From: Varibaculum cambriense
GTDB taxonomy: Bacteria > Actinomycetota > Actinomycetes > Actinomycetales > Actinomycetaceae
NCBI RefSeq assembly: GCF_002848005.1
Contig: NZ_PKHX01000002.1
Span: forward strand, 124,001 to 188,000
Direction of reading: 5' to 3'
Length of the DNA: 64,000 bases
The position numbers were made by a program, and so were the translations under genes. This document shows positions 37,301 through 46,142 of this stretch, piece by piece (within the stretch, counting starts at the first letter, position 1; each line of letters opens with the position of its first letter). The notes below the pieces were generated by a model that was not told where the DNA came from, made no database searches, and worked only from the letters and a program-made list of their open reading frames with translations.

Positions 37301-38288
37301 AGGGGATGGCGCCTGGGTGCCCGAAGCGGTGAGTTCCCAGCAGGCCCGGAAGGGATCTCACCCGCAACCACCAAACTTCTTAGGTCGCCTCGGATCAGGC
37401 AAACCGGCGGATTCGGCAGGACAAATACCTACGCTAGCTACCCTAGATTCGAAAATGAAAACACCCGAAGAACTGGGGATAAACGCAGAGGAAACCGCTA
37501 TTCAATCTTCACTCCAGACACCGAAGTTTTCTAAGAATCCGAAAAAGGCAGCTAAACAGAAAGCGAAATTAGCAGAAAAAATCAATAGGGACGCGCAAAA
37601 AGCTGCGCGTAAAGCGGAACGGCAACAGCAACGGGAGCAGCGCCGGAAAGACCGAATTTCCCAGCTTTCCCCTAGAGATTTAGAACCGGTGAACGTTAGT
37701 CGGCGGCTGATTGTTTCTAGCCTGGTCGGGATGGCGGTAGTGCTAGTTCTTTCGGTGATGGTCTTAGCGCTTTGGCCACGGCACACCCCGCCGGTAGCCA
37801 AACCGTCCGCCTCGCAAACCCAAACCCAAAAGCCGTCTTCGGAACCAGCGCCGGTAAAAAAACCGGCGGAAATCGCCGGGGTGGCTTCTATCGATGCGGA
37901 AGGCAATGACACCGAGCATCCTGAACTAGCTGACCGGATGATAGATGGCGACGAAAACACCTGGTGGCGCTCACGGTTCTTCCGCAACCCGAAACTAGGA
38001 GACCGCAGCGGTTTTGGGGTAGTAATAACTTTCAAGGAACAGGCTAATGTTTCTGAGATTAAGCTAAAAACTAATGCGCAAGGCGGAAAAATTGAGGTGC
38101 GTTCGCTACCGGAATCCGGACTCCCGCGTGATGGCAAAGTCCTGGCCAATGGTACTTTTTCCGATACCGTTAACCTCAAACTTAACCCGAAAGCTAATGC
38201 CCAGGCTCTGATCTTATGGTTCCCCGAACTTCCGCTTGATAACACGGGAAATAACCGGGCAACCATTTCTGAGATCTCGGTTTCCTAG
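34329..38288 (+). CDS. murJ: MurJ lipid II flippase fused to pseudokinase and discoidin-like domain
   Basis: About 1319 residues from GTG 34329, which is preceded by GAAGGAGGAGG. Residues about 25-540 form the MurJ domain with about 14 helices, starting ASGIMLAGTMVSRLLGFVRAAL; it flips lipid II for peptidoglycan synthesis. An acidic linker leads to a kinase-like domain (about 650-900) in which HRDxKPxN reads HGAIDPAHI, lacking the catalytic Asp, so it is a pseudokinase. A Lys/Arg-rich stretch, one helix (about 1125-1150) and an outside discoidin-like C-terminus (DGDENTWWRSRF) follow. This matches M. tuberculosis MviN (Rv3910), whose pseudokinase is regulated by phosphorylation and FhaA binding. 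Those partners are not in this window. Confidence 0.93.
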   Translation: MSSEEEKTDPEIKGIKKINVARASGIMLAGTMVSRLLGFVRAALLIALIGSIGANDAFQAANSLPNIIYNLLASSILSAVLVPQIVRALQRKNSDEFINRLLTLFTTGLLILTLVCVALAPVFVTLFAAKLDPGWKQLAITFSYWSLPQVFFYGLYSLWGQFLNAKGSFGPYMWAPVVNNVVGIAGIFVFWQVLGTETDWAKDPSVWTGEPVILLAGISTLGIVVQALILLIPLRRTGFKMRPVWGIRGYGLGEVSRTAVWAFSALCVAQLGFLAISNIAAAANGYASKHQVTIATTTAYNTAFTVYMIPQSMIVTSVVTAMFTSMSAMVAVGQLSRLRTQFLNTQQGVSLITCLCAVLIIVLALPIMQFIMPTTPIASVQAFAQVLAVMALGIPFLGFFNLSQRLILAFADARSTFLVQIPMTISTLIVCGLTVLLLPVKYWVMGASAGMQLSYLVGSALTLWHLHKKHLPLKFTAQLGRSLLTISLATLGAGCAGWLILHYWGPLAGAKNDPALVHMTGALARVLVVTLVITLVYLGLLLVWRCPALALLAAPIWAKLSKGRPLPQVLTYVPSETQPSSNSRSQEGISAPEAINSREDEPSIASIGEDEPAQTQVEAQSHPSETGKNSYLQPQNELSKEDEDQVASEHLEPEVTAISYNADGYVNLQSGMTVRFPGQEHFSLLTLNQRLAGEFLPEKDAWAVSDETNKPAELLVLQGKREKTREYYSRLQRVKAPGFQKFIWVCSDPVDAVLLQATPDLPLSEIVGSGMPAPVIHSLISQVSAGLSQLHEAGLAHGAIDPAHILVSPTGKVFIRLDVADQNASADLTTAQTRDGQRVLELLYFLTSGDRDQFQKANAGEKLLPPSDFHQGSDVDLDAVALAGAAMPSPRLCQAIWEQLGTGELDPVANWLADRDDKNDNGGEKNLEEKPRDNTLAMEATDSPRAIKPVLPPAAKIAGHRKQPYQESEKTQAIPLAEMQEMDLNPQEEKAGDGAWVPEAVSSQQARKGSHPQPPNFLGRLGSGKPADSAGQIPTLATLDSKMKTPEELGINAEETAIQSSLQTPKFSKNPKKAAKQKAKLAEKINRDAQKAARKAERQQQREQRRKDRISQLSPRDLEPVNVSRRLIVSSLVGMAVVLVLSVMVLALWPRHTPPVAKPSASQTQTQKPSSEPAPVKKPAEIAGVASIDAEGNDTEHPELADRMIDGDENTWWRSRFFRNPKLGDRSGFGVVITFKEQANVSEIKLKTNAQGGKIEVRSLPESGLPRDGKVLANGTFSDTVNLKLNPKANAQALILWFPELPLDNTGNNRATISEISVS

Positions 38289-38310
38289 CGAGCCTTGCCT
38301 GCCCGGTTTC

Positions 38311-38346
38311 GCTCACCGCATTAACTGGTTGCGTGGCGAGCTTTTT
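38311..38346 (+). terminator. Probable terminator after murJ
   Basis: An imperfect hairpin (GCTCACCGC at 38311-38319 against GCGTGGCGAGC at 38331-38341) is followed by TTTTT, 23 bp after the murJ stop and before trxB. Confidence 0.5.
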
Positions 38347-38402
38347 AGCTGGGAAAATGGGTTTAGTAATAGCGGCGCTAAGACCCTAATCTAGGAGGCT
38401 CC

Positions 38403-39323
38403 ATGTCGGTACGCGACATTATCATTATCGGTTCCGGACCAGCCGGCTATACGGCAGCGATCTACACTGCCCGCGCGGGGCTTAACCCCCTATTAATCGC
38501 CGGGGAAGTAACTGCCGGTGGTGCCCTGATGAACACCACCGAGGTGGAAAACTTCCCCGGGTTTCCCGAAGGGATTCAAGGCCCGGATCTGATGGCGAAT
38601 ATGCTTGCTCAAGCCGAGCGTTTCGGGTGCGAAATTCTTTACGAGGACGCCCTGGAAGTTTCTCTTGCCGGGGAAGAGAAAAAAGTAGTCACCTCGGAGG
38701 GAGAATATCTGGCGCGCCGGGTGATTTTGTCTATGGGTTCGGAATACCGCAAACTAAACGTGCCGGGAGAAGCGGAACTGTCCGGACGCGGCGTTTCCTA
38801 TTGCGCCACCTGTGACGGTTTCTTTTTCAAAGACCAGCACTTGGCAGTAGTGGGGGGCGGGGACTCCGCAATGGAAGAGGCGCTGTTCTTAACCAAGTTC
38901 GCTAAGAAAGTGACGGTGATTCACCGCCGCGAACAACTACGTGCCTCCCAGATTATGGCCGAACGCGCTGAAGCTAACCCGAAGATTGATTTTGCTTGGA
39001 ACAGTACTGTTGCCCAAATTAATGGGGATAATAAAGTGGAATCGCTTACTTTGCAGTCAACGGTAGACGGCAAAGAAAGTACTTTAGATGCCACCGGAGT
39101 ATTCGTAGCGATCGGTCATGAACCACGCTCGCAGCTAGTAACCGGCCAAGTGGATTTGGATGAGGCCGGATACGTGCGGGTTAATGAACCGGGAACCGCC
39201 ACTAATCTGAAAGGGGTTTTCGCCTGCGGAGACCTAGTGGATCACACTTATCGCCAAGCGATTACTGCCGCGGGTTCGGGATGCCGAGCTGCCCTGGATG
39301 CCGAGCGTTCCCTAGCCGACTAA
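38403..39323 (+). CDS. trxB: Thioredoxin-disulfide reductase
   Basis: 306 residues. The FAD site is [19 protein letters not shown] at the start, the redox pair is CATC in [10 protein letters not shown] (about 135-138), and the NADPH site is [15 protein letters not shown]. It reduces thioredoxin with NADPH. AGGAGG is placed five bases before the ATG. It is followed by trxA, as in other Actinobacteria (trxB2-trxC in M. tuberculosis); the sigma factor gene found there between murJ and trxB is missing here. Confidence 0.96.
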   Translation: MSVRDIIIIGSGPAGYTAAIYTARAGLNPLLIAGEVTAGGALMNTTEVENFPGFPEGIQGPDLMANMLAQAERFGCEILYEDALEVSLAGEEKKVVTSEGEYLARRVILSMGSEYRKLNVPGEAELSGRGVSYCATCDGFFFKDQHLAVVGGGDSAMEEALFLTKFAKKVTVIHRREQLRASQIMAERAEANPKIDFAWNSTVAQINGDNKVESLTLQSTVDGKESTLDATGVFVAIGHEPRSQLVTGQVDLDEAGYVRVNEPGTATNLKGVFACGDLVDHTYRQAITAAGSGCRAALDAERSLAD

Positions 39324-39361
39324 GAACTGATTTTTACCATATTTAGAGAGGAAAATACGAG

Positions 39362-39691
39362 ATGACTAAACCTTTAGAAGTAACTGAAAATAACTTTGAC
39401 CAGGAAGTATTGAAAGCAGAAACCCCAGTTTTGGTAGATTTTTGGGCGCCCTGGTGTGGACCTTGCCGCCAAATGGGACCGATAGTAGACGAGGTAGCCG
39501 CCGAGGTTGCCGGGAAAGCTAAAGTCGTCAAAGTAAATATTGACGAGAACCCCCAGCTGGCCGCCAAATACGGGATTAATTCCATCCCCATGTTTATGGT
39601 TTTCAACCACGGCGAAATTACTCGCGGGATTCTGGGAGCTAACCCCAAGCGGGAACTCCTGGGACCGTTGCAGCAAGAAATCGCCAAGTAG
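39362..39691 (+). CDS. trxA: Thioredoxin
   Basis: 109 residues with the active site WAPWCGPCRQM (about 28-38) and the cis-Pro in SIPMF. A general cytoplasmic disulfide reductant, reduced by the adjacent TrxB. The length and all hallmark residues are normal. The gene starts 38 bp after trxB. Confidence 0.97.
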   Translation: MTKPLEVTENNFDQEVLKAETPVLVDFWAPWCGPCRQMGPIVDEVAAEVAGKAKVVKVNIDENPQLAAKYGINSIPMFMVFNHGEITRGILGANPKRELLGPLQQEIAK

Positions 39692-39769
39692 CTTTTCACC
39701 TCTCCAGGCGGCAGCGATCCTGTCTACTTAGGGGTTCAGCGGGGTGCATAGGAATTATGCTGCGCACTC

Positions 39770-39775
39770 TATACT
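39770..39775 (+). promoter_or_regulatory. -10 box of LmeA-like gene, leaderless start
   Basis: TATACT ends six bases before the GTG at 39782, and no Shine-Dalgarno is present. Transcription would begin at or next to the start codon. No good -35 is visible. Confidence 0.45.
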
Positions 39776-39781
39776 GAACAG

Positions 39782-40498
39782 GTGCGAAGTCTGAAGCGAT
39801 TTTTAATAGTAGTAGCCGTCCTAGCACTCCTACTGGGAGTGCTGGATAGGGTTACTTGCTGGTGGGCAGAAAGCGAGGGCACGCAGGCTCTGGAGAAACG
39901 GGGCGCAGAAAACGCCACGGTTAAAGTTAATGACTTGCCCTTTCTAACCTCCCTGGTGTCCGGCAGTATTAATCAGGTGGACCTTAACATTCCCCGCCTG
40001 GATATTGCCGCTGAGGGCGGCGCCATCCCCATAACCACCGTCCGCGCCCAGCTCAATCAGCTGGATCTGACCGCCGGACGCTTAAATATCGAGAGAATCG
40101 GCCAATTACACGCTGAAGGCAATCTCAGCCAAGAGGCTTTTGCCCGGTTAGTGGCAAAGAAGGCTCCGGGGGTAAAAGTAAAACTGGAAGCCGGGAAGCT
40201 AACTTTTGCTACCCAAAAGTGGGGGCAAGAAATCCTAGCTACGGGACAGCTCTCCCTAGCTGGCGGGGCAGATGGTTTAACCCCCACCCTGGTACTCAAA
40301 CCCACTGCTCTCCAGACTGAATTGCCGCGCCACCTGCAGGCTCGCCTGAAACTGCCGGAATTCGTACCCACCATCAATATCCCGATCAACGGCTTGCCCG
40401 CCAATCTGCAGCTGAGCGCGGTGGAGATTAAAACCGATCACCTCAAATTTAAGCTGACCGGGGAAAACATCCCGATGCAAAAGAATTCTGTCTCCTGA
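39782..40498 (+). CDS. LmeA-like phospholipid-binding protein (DUF2993)
   Basis: 238 residues. An N-terminal hydrophobic anchor (FLIVVAVLALLLGVLDRV) is followed by a DUF2993 domain: SEGTQALEKRGAENATVKVNDLPFLTSLVSGSINQVDL is the usual opening. In mycobacteria LmeA is a periplasmic phospholipid-binding protein needed for lipoglycan maturation; that role here is inference. It stands alone at the end of the thioredoxin cluster, converging on pntB. Confidence 0.8.
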   Translation: MRSLKRFLIVVAVLALLLGVLDRVTCWWAESEGTQALEKRGAENATVKVNDLPFLTSLVSGSINQVDLNIPRLDIAAEGGAIPITTVRAQLNQLDLTAGRLNIERIGQLHAEGNLSQEAFARLVAKKAPGVKVKLEAGKLTFATQKWGQEILATGQLSLAGGADGLTPTLVLKPTALQTELPRHLQARLKLPEFVPTINIPINGLPANLQLSAVEIKTDHLKFKLTGENIPMQKNSVS

Positions 40499-40558
40499 TT
40501 TTGGGTTTACCGGTTAATCCCAGGGTATTGACCGGCTAGTACCTGCAAAGGTGAAAAC

Positions 40559-40601
40559 GGGGCGGGGTCGAAATAGAAAGTACCTACTTCGACCCCGCCC
40601 C
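40559..40601 (-). terminator. Hairpin terminator between DUF2993 gene and pntB
   Basis: A perfect 14-bp stem: GGGGCGGGGTCGAA (40559-40572) with TTCGACCCCGCCCC (40588-40601). On the minus strand it is followed by GTTTTCAC, giving a short U-tract for pntB transcripts. Confidence 0.7.
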
Positions 40602-40638
40602 TGGCTTTCGGTACGGAAACCCTATTTTAGGGATCGGG

Positions 40639-42180
40639 CTACAGGCTGCGCACGATCTCTTCTACCGAGGCTTTCGCGTCACCAAAGAGCATATCGGTGT
40701 TGTCGTTAAAGAACAGCGGATTTTGCACCCCGGCATAACCAGGATTCATCGAACGCTTAAACACCACTACTTGGCGGGCTTTCCACACTTCCAGTACCGG
40801 CATTCCCGCGATCGGGCTGCCCGGTTTAGTGGCATCGGGATTAACAGTATCGTTTGCCCCAATCACCAACACCACGTCAGTATCGGGGAAGTCGTCGTTA
40901 ATCTCATCCATTTCCAGCACCACATCATAGGGTACTTTCGCCTCTGCCAGCAGCACATTCATATGTCCGGGCATCCGTCCGGCTACCGGGTGGATTCCGA
41001 AACGCACGTTTACTCCCGCCTCGCGCAGTTTGGCAGTTAGATCCGCTACCGGGAACTGGGCTTGTGCCTGCGCCATCCCGTAACCGGGGGTAATAATCAC
41101 GCTGGAGGCATCCTTTAACGCTTGCGCGACCTCGGCCGCACTGGTTTCGGTATAGTCGCCATAATCGGTGTCTGCCCCCTTCGCCGGTCCCCCGTCAGAG
41201 CCGAAGCCTCCCAAAATCACGGAGACAAACGAACGGTTCATGGCTTTACACATGATGTAGGACAGGTAGGCACCAGAAGAGCCCACCAGGGCACCCGCGA
41301 TGATCAGCATATTGTTACCCAACATGAAGCCCGCGGCAGCCGCTGCCCAACCGGAGTAAGAGTTAAGCATCGAAACCACTACCGGCATATCGCCGCCGCC
41401 GATCGCGGCCACCAGGTGCAGTCCCAGTACCAGGGCGATTACAGTCATCACGATAATGGCCACCCACTGCATCCAAGTCAAGGTCATAGTGGTAGCGCTC
41501 AGGTGCGAGCCGCGCACCATCACTCCGATGAGCACGATAGACACGATAATGGCGATAGCGTTCAGCCAATTGCGTCCCGGCAGCGTCAGGGGCGCGCCCT
41601 TAATCTTTCCCGATAGTTTCAGGTAGGCGACGATAGAACCGGTGAGGGTAACCGCGCCGATAAATATCCCTACTCCCACTTCCCCGAGATGGAACCCTAC
41701 CGTGGCGGGATTAATCGCGGTGGCCGCGTCAGCGCCTGCTTTTTTAAATTCGTCGGGCATGTTAATGAAGGTGTTATATCCCACCAGCACCGCCGCTAAA
41801 CCTACAAAGGAGTGCAGCATGGCTACCAGTTCCGGCATGCCGGTCATAGGAATAGTTTTGGCGCGCCACAGCCCGATAATCGCACCTGCAATCATCGCTA
41901 CCGCTATTAAAAGCGCGGTTACGAGGGTGGATTGATATCCAGGTCCACCCGCGTTATGTAGCGCCACCGCTATGGTAGCGACCACGGCCACCAACATTCC
42001 GATCGCGCCGAAACGGTTACCGCGCAGGGCGGTCTCATTTTTTGATAGACCCGCGAGCGCCAAAATGAACAGCAGCGCCGCAATCAGATAGGCAATGCTT
42101 TGCCCTCTGCTAATCAAAAATTCGCCTTTAGAAGCACTGGCAACCAGGGTGGGGGTTACCGCAAATAGCACGTTACTCAT
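40639..42180 (-). CDS. pntB: NAD(P) transhydrogenase subunit beta
   Basis: 513 residues with about nine hydrophobic segments in the N-terminal two thirds. The soluble NADP(H)-binding domain (from about 340) has [52 protein letters not shown] and the C-terminal [16 protein letters not shown]. With PntA it couples hydride transfer between NADH and NADP+ to proton flow, making NADPH. pntA lies 3 bp upstream. Confidence 0.95.
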   Translation of the reverse strand: MSNVLFAVTPTLVASASKGEFLISRGQSIAYLIAALLFILALAGLSKNETALRGNRFGAIGMLVAVVATIAVALHNAGGPGYQSTLVTALLIAVAMIAGAIIGLWRAKTIPMTGMPELVAMLHSFVGLAAVLVGYNTFINMPDEFKKAGADAATAINPATVGFHLGEVGVGIFIGAVTLTGSIVAYLKLSGKIKGAPLTLPGRNWLNAIAIIVSIVLIGVMVRGSHLSATTMTLTWMQWVAIIVMTVIALVLGLHLVAAIGGGDMPVVVSMLNSYSGWAAAAAGFMLGNNMLIIAGALVGSSGAYLSYIMCKAMNRSFVSVILGGFGSDGGPAKGADTDYGDYTETSAAEVAQALKDASSVIITPGYGMAQAQAQFPVADLTAKLREAGVNVRFGIHPVAGRMPGHMNVLLAEAKVPYDVVLEMDEINDDFPDTDVVLVIGANDTVNPDATKPGSPIAGMPVLEVWKARQVVVFKRSMNPGYAGVQNPLFFNDNTDMLFGDAKASVEEIVRSL

Positions 42181-42183
42181 TTC

Positions 42184-43743
42184 TTACTTCTCCTCCCCCC
42201 GGAACATGGCCAGCATCCGGTGCGTGACCGAGAAACCGCCGAAAATATTAATCGAGGCCACCAGGATTGCCAGGAAGCTCAGCGCGGACACCAGTGGGTT
42301 AGCGCTGCCTACCTGCAATATGGCGCCCACTAAAATAATTCCGGAAATGGCGTTAGTTTCACTCATTAGCGGAGTGTGCAGCGAGTGAGTAACGGAGGTA
42401 ATCACATAGAAGCCCACTACAATCGCCAGCATCAAAATGAAGTAGTAGGGGATCAGCGGCTTGGGGGTGGCGGCAATCAGAGCCAGCCCTAAAACTATCC
42501 CTACCGTTGCCCACAGTAAACGCTTGCGTTTCTTAGCCGCCGCCTCTTCAGCTTTCTGGCGCGCACTGGCCGCGGCATCCTCTACTGATTCTGCCTTAGC
42601 AGGGGTAGCAGGCGCCGCGTGCACTTGAATGGGGGGCGGGGGGAACATATTTTCCCCGTCCTTGGCGACCGTAATCCCTCGGACTACTTCGTCTTCCATA
42701 TCGAGGACGTAGTTACCGTCTTTTTCCGGAGTGATCAGCTTAAACAAGTTAACAATATTTTGTCCATACAGCTGTGATGACTGTCCCGGCAGCCTTCCGG
42801 CTAGGTCGGTGTAGCCAATTATGGTAACCCCGTTTTCGGTAACTACCTTTTTGCCGGGTTGGGTCAATTCACAGTTACCGCCGCCAGCGGCGGCCATATC
42901 CACGATGACTGAACCGGGAGCCATGGCCGCTACTGCCTCTTTAGTGATTAGCAGCGGCGAGCGGCGACCGGGAATATTCGCAGTGGTGATTACAATGTCA
43001 TTCGCGGCGGCCTGCTCGGTGTAGAGCTTGGTGGCAGCATCGGCTTGATCCGCGCTCATTTCTTTGGCGTAACCATCATCGGATTTTTCTTGCGCAATCG
43101 GGATGGGCACAAAAGTCGCGCCTACCGATTCTGCTTGCTCGGCAGTTTCACTGCGCACATCCGTGGCGCTAACCTGGGCACCCATCGAGTTGGCGGTACC
43201 GATAGCAGCGAGGCCGGCTACCCCTACGCCGATCACATAGACCTTGGCGGGCGGAATTTTTCCGGCGGCGGTTACCTGACCGGTAAAGAGGCGGCCGAAA
43301 CTTTCCGCAGCTTCAATGACCGCGCGATATCCAGAAACGTTGGACATGGAAGAGAGGACATCCATAGATTGTGCCCGAGAAATTCGCGGAACCGTATCCA
43401 TCGCAAACCCAGTAATACCCCGCTCTACCAGTGCATCTACTGTCTCAGGGTGACGGCCTGGTGCCATCCGGGCTATTAAGAGCGCTCCGGGTTTGACCAA
43501 ATCCAGGTAGTTGGTGGGGGGTGTATCCAGGACGGTTACGATATCGGCCTGCCAGGCGGCCTGAGTATCCACGATCTCCGCTCCGGCGGCCGAATACTGC
43601 TCATCAAGATAGGCGGCTTTTTCTCCCGCTCCCCTCTCGACTAGGACTTGATATCCCAGTTTGATGAGTTTCTTTACCGTATCCGGAGTGGCGGCAACCA
43701 AGGTTTGGCCTGGCGTGGGCTCTTTAGGAACTCCAATTCGCAC
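42184..43743 (-). CDS. pntA: NAD(P) transhydrogenase subunit alpha
   Basis: 519 residues, single-chain alpha as in E. coli (510) rather than split PntAA/PntAB. The NAD(H) domain begins [26 protein letters not shown] and has [24 protein letters not shown]; a Pro/Ala-rich linker (about 375-405) leads to three or four C-terminal helices. A GTG start is used. TTATCCACT, one base from a DnaA box, lies about 40 bp upstream, probably by chance. Confidence 0.95.
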   Translation of the reverse strand: MRIGVPKEPTPGQTLVAATPDTVKKLIKLGYQVLVERGAGEKAAYLDEQYSAAGAEIVDTQAAWQADIVTVLDTPPTNYLDLVKPGALLIARMAPGRHPETVDALVERGITGFAMDTVPRISRAQSMDVLSSMSNVSGYRAVIEAAESFGRLFTGQVTAAGKIPPAKVYVIGVGVAGLAAIGTANSMGAQVSATDVRSETAEQAESVGATFVPIPIAQEKSDDGYAKEMSADQADAATKLYTEQAAANDIVITTANIPGRRSPLLITKEAVAAMAPGSVIVDMAAAGGGNCELTQPGKKVVTENGVTIIGYTDLAGRLPGQSSQLYGQNIVNLFKLITPEKDGNYVLDMEDEVVRGITVAKDGENMFPPPPIQVHAAPATPAKAESVEDAAASARQKAEEAAAKKRKRLLWATVGIVLGLALIAATPKPLIPYYFILMLAIVVGFYVITSVTHSLHTPLMSETNAISGIILVGAILQVGSANPLVSALSFLAILVASINIFGGFSVTHRMLAMFRGEEK

Positions 43744-43898
43744 AGTTACTCCTTATAGTTTTGGCTTTTAAAATACCAATATTTATCCACTTATTTTACT
43801 AGTGAATAACTTATTTTTAGCGTACTCGGCGGCGGTTACGCGCGCACTCCAAGTCCAGCTAATAAAATGCTACCCGGGGAAAGGGGAAGATAAAAAAA

Positions 43899-44117
43899 CT
43901 ATTTTTCCGGCGTGGCCTGCTTAGATCCAGGTCCTGGTCCTTCTAATCCCAGGCGTTCCCGATCTGGTTGCTCTAGCAATTCGCCGCGACGAATAGTTAA
44001 ATCCTTAGGGGCACTAATTCCCAGTCTCACCGAGTCCTTATGTGACTCCACCACCGTAATCACGACCTGATCCCCGATCACGATCTCTTCTCCGCGTCTG
44101 CGGGTTAGTACTAGCAT
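43899..44117 (-). CDS. csrA: Carbon storage regulator CsrA
   Basis: 72 residues: MLVLTRRRGEEIVIGDQVVITVVE, then RLGISAPKDLTIRRGELLE, is a clean CsrA, with Leu4 and the RNA-contacting Arg in the TIRRGE segment (equivalent to VHREE). It is a dimeric RNA-binding protein that blocks ribosome sites carrying GGA. The C-terminus is extended by a short Gly/Pro tail. A strong GGAGG site precedes the ATG. csrA is uncommon in Actinobacteria and usually goes with flagellar genes and fliW; none are in this window. The gene upstream on the same strand is a small charged protein, 24 bp away. Confidence 0.93.
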   Translation of the reverse strand: MLVLTRRRGEEIVIGDQVVITVVESHKDSVRLGISAPKDLTIRRGELLEQPDRERLGLEGPGPGSKQATPEK

Positions 44118-44141
44118 CCTTGCCTGCCTCCTAGATAGTGA

Positions 44142-44585
44142 TTAAAAATTATTATCGGAATCTGGAGGAATCTCCCCGTCAACAGATTCCAGGATATCTT
44201 CTGGGATATCTAAATCTTCGCTTTCCCCTTCACGGGACTGTTCCCTAATCGCTGCTTCTGAACGGGCTAGCTGATCAGCCAATTTATCCGGGGCTTCATC
44301 TTTGCCTATCCAAGAGGGCAGCCCCGAGTCTAAGTGAGGAGTCTTTTCCTGTTCCGAGGACGCGACAGTATTTTCCGGATTCTGTTGCCACCTTTGGGCA
44401 CGCTGACGCAGTACCTGGGAGTAAGAGACCCGCTTTGCCCCGCGTACCCGGTGTAATAACACGTCTAAGTCGCGATTTATCTGGTCATTTTCCCATCGGG
44501 CTTTTTCGGCAAGGAGAGCGCGAGTATCAGCGAGCAGAGCTTCCAGCTCGTGATCACTAGGAACCTGCCGCTCCCGATAGGTCAT
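44142..44585 (-). CDS. Uncharacterised charged protein upstream of csrA
   Basis: 147 residues, no membrane segment, rich in Glu, Arg, Gln and Ser. The N-terminal half is likely helical (HELEALLADTRALLAEKARWENDQINRDLDVLLHRV) and basic; the C-terminal half is acidic and low-complexity, ending DSDNNF. I do not recognise a family. AGGAGGT precedes the ATG, and csrA follows after 24 bp, so both are probably made from one mRNA. A role as CsrA partner or antagonist is only inferred from position. Confidence 0.7.
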   Translation of the reverse strand: MTYRERQVPSDHELEALLADTRALLAEKARWENDQINRDLDVLLHRVRGAKRVSYSQVLRQRAQRWQQNPENTVASSEQEKTPHLDSGLPSWIGKDEAPDKLADQLARSEAAIREQSREGESEDLDIPEDILESVDGEIPPDSDNNF

Positions 44586-44907
44586 TGCGTTACCTCCTGT
44601 TACTTACTCTCGATTGCAATTGTAGATTAAGCCCGCAAAATGTGAAGAAGAACTGTTCTAAAAGCCAGACTTTGGTTTTTACGGGACACCAAAAAATTCT
44701 GGTTTCTTCCCCGATGGTGACTAGTAATCAGTCTCTAGAAACCGCCACTAAAGATGCTGGTCTTAATAAACAGGAATTGTAGGCGCGATTTCAGCGCCAG
44801 CTAGCGAATATTATTGCTTGAACCAGGTAGCAACTCTAAACTTAGGGTCACTGGTAGCTTTATATTAGAAGTTTACGTAACTGTTTGCTAAGAGAGTCGG
44901 GAGAAAA
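44586..44907. other. Intergenic region between divergent genes, nothing recognised
   Basis: 322 bp between the divergent csrA operon and the membrane-protein genes. It must contain both promoters, but I see no clear -35/-10 pairs, hairpins or RNA gene. A short open frame at 44585-44782 lacks coding character. Confidence 0.4.
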
Positions 44908-46125
44908 ATGTCGTCCCCAAATTATCCCTATCCGCCCAGCAATCTACCGCAGGGAAATCCGCAGCCCGGATTATCTCCCGCTGCTTACCCCTTACCTGGC
45001 AATAATGGATTTAATAGCCAATACCCCTATCCCCCGGTAGGATACCCGGGAGGCATGCCTGCCCCCCAAACTGGAACCGACCTTTCTTGGCTACTAAACA
45101 GCGTGAAACGAAACCGAGTTTGGTTTATTCCCTTCGCCCTGTTCTTTATTTTGGTGGGATACATCGTAATTGCGGTCTCAAAGCTGGATTCAGCTGCAGC
45201 GGCGGGTACCGGTTTATTGTTCTTAACTCTAGGGCAAGCCCTGCTAGTTGCTTTCGTCCTGGCTACCGCTAAGCAAGTTGGCGGGTTTACCTACGCCACA
45301 GCTTGGGTGGCCAGTGGGGTAATCACCGGAGGATGGGTTTGCGTGCTGATAAATATGGTGCTCGGAATTTCCCAAAACGGATCGTATTTCCCCACGACCC
45401 TCCTAATTTTCTCCGTGTTATTCGTCTTGATACTTATCGGGGGAATTATTACCGGATCGGTACTGGCTAGTAAACCCAGTGAGCCTATTTCCCCGGCACC
45501 AGCGCTTCTAATCAGCCTGTTCTTATTATTGGCCGCCACCACTACTCCGGTGATTCACGCAGTGGGCATGATTTTATTAATCGCGGCTGCCGCCTGCGCG
45601 GTAATTAAGCCGCGTCCGGCCTACTTCGTAGTTCTGGGAGTAAGCGGGACTTTGGGGCTGGCAAATTTCATTATTGGTTTGGCCTCCCCCGCTGCCGCTT
45701 GTTTCTTGGGACTAAACGGGGATTACCACGGAATTAGTCTGTATGGAACTCTATTTAGCAATGAAGGACAGCTAGAAAAGGTTGGTTGGATTTATTGGAT
45801 TATCGGCGGTCTAACTTGGGTGTTTTCCGCGATAGTCCTAGCAGCTTGCATCTTGGCTATCTACCAGACCATTGCGAAAAAACCAGTCACTGACTTAACC
45901 GCAGCCTTTAGGAACCAGTCGCAGTTTAATCAGTACCCGGGCTACTACCAGCCGGGACAATACCCTGTCTACCCCTACCCTCCACAGTCTTACTACGGGG
46001 AACCAGTACCACCGGCAGGTCAAAGCGGACAGCCCCAGCCTTACCCGCAGTTCCCGGCGCCGCCAACGCAGTCATTTATGCCCCCTAACTCGGCTCCTAC
46101 TTCGCAACCACCACTAAATCACTAA
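44908..46125 (+). CDS. Membrane protein with Pro/Tyr-rich tails at both ends
   Basis: 405 residues. Residues 1-60 and about 330-405 are low-complexity, rich in Pro, Tyr, Gln and Gly (YPYPPSNLPQGNPQ; YPGYYQPGQYPVYPYPP). The middle holds about eight hydrophobic helices beginning VWFIPFALFFILVGYIVIAV. I do not recognise the family. Pro/Tyr-rich cytoplasmic tails occur in actinobacterial membrane proteins and can mediate clustering, but no function can be given. The next membrane protein follows after 17 bp on the same strand. Confidence 0.75.
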   Translation: MSSPNYPYPPSNLPQGNPQPGLSPAAYPLPGNNGFNSQYPYPPVGYPGGMPAPQTGTDLSWLLNSVKRNRVWFIPFALFFILVGYIVIAVSKLDSAAAAGTGLLFLTLGQALLVAFVLATAKQVGGFTYATAWVASGVITGGWVCVLINMVLGISQNGSYFPTTLLIFSVLFVLILIGGIITGSVLASKPSEPISPAPALLISLFLLLAATTTPVIHAVGMILLIAAAACAVIKPRPAYFVVLGVSGTLGLANFIIGLASPAAACFLGLNGDYHGISLYGTLFSNEGQLEKVGWIYWIIGGLTWVFSAIVLAACILAIYQTIAKKPVTDLTAAFRNQSQFNQYPGYYQPGQYPVYPYPPQSYYGEPVPPAGQSGQPQPYPQFPAPPTQSFMPPNSAPTSQPPLNH

Positions 46126-46142
46126 GGCATTGGAAGGGATCT

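Noticed and set aside
43778..43795. TTATCCACT as a DnaA box before pntA
   Set aside because: A single site with one mismatch and no neighbours in an AT-rich spacer is expected by chance.
44585..44782. Small plus-strand frame upstream of the Pro/Tyr-rich membrane protein
   Set aside because: It starts within the start codon of the divergent gene, has no ribosome site and no coding character.
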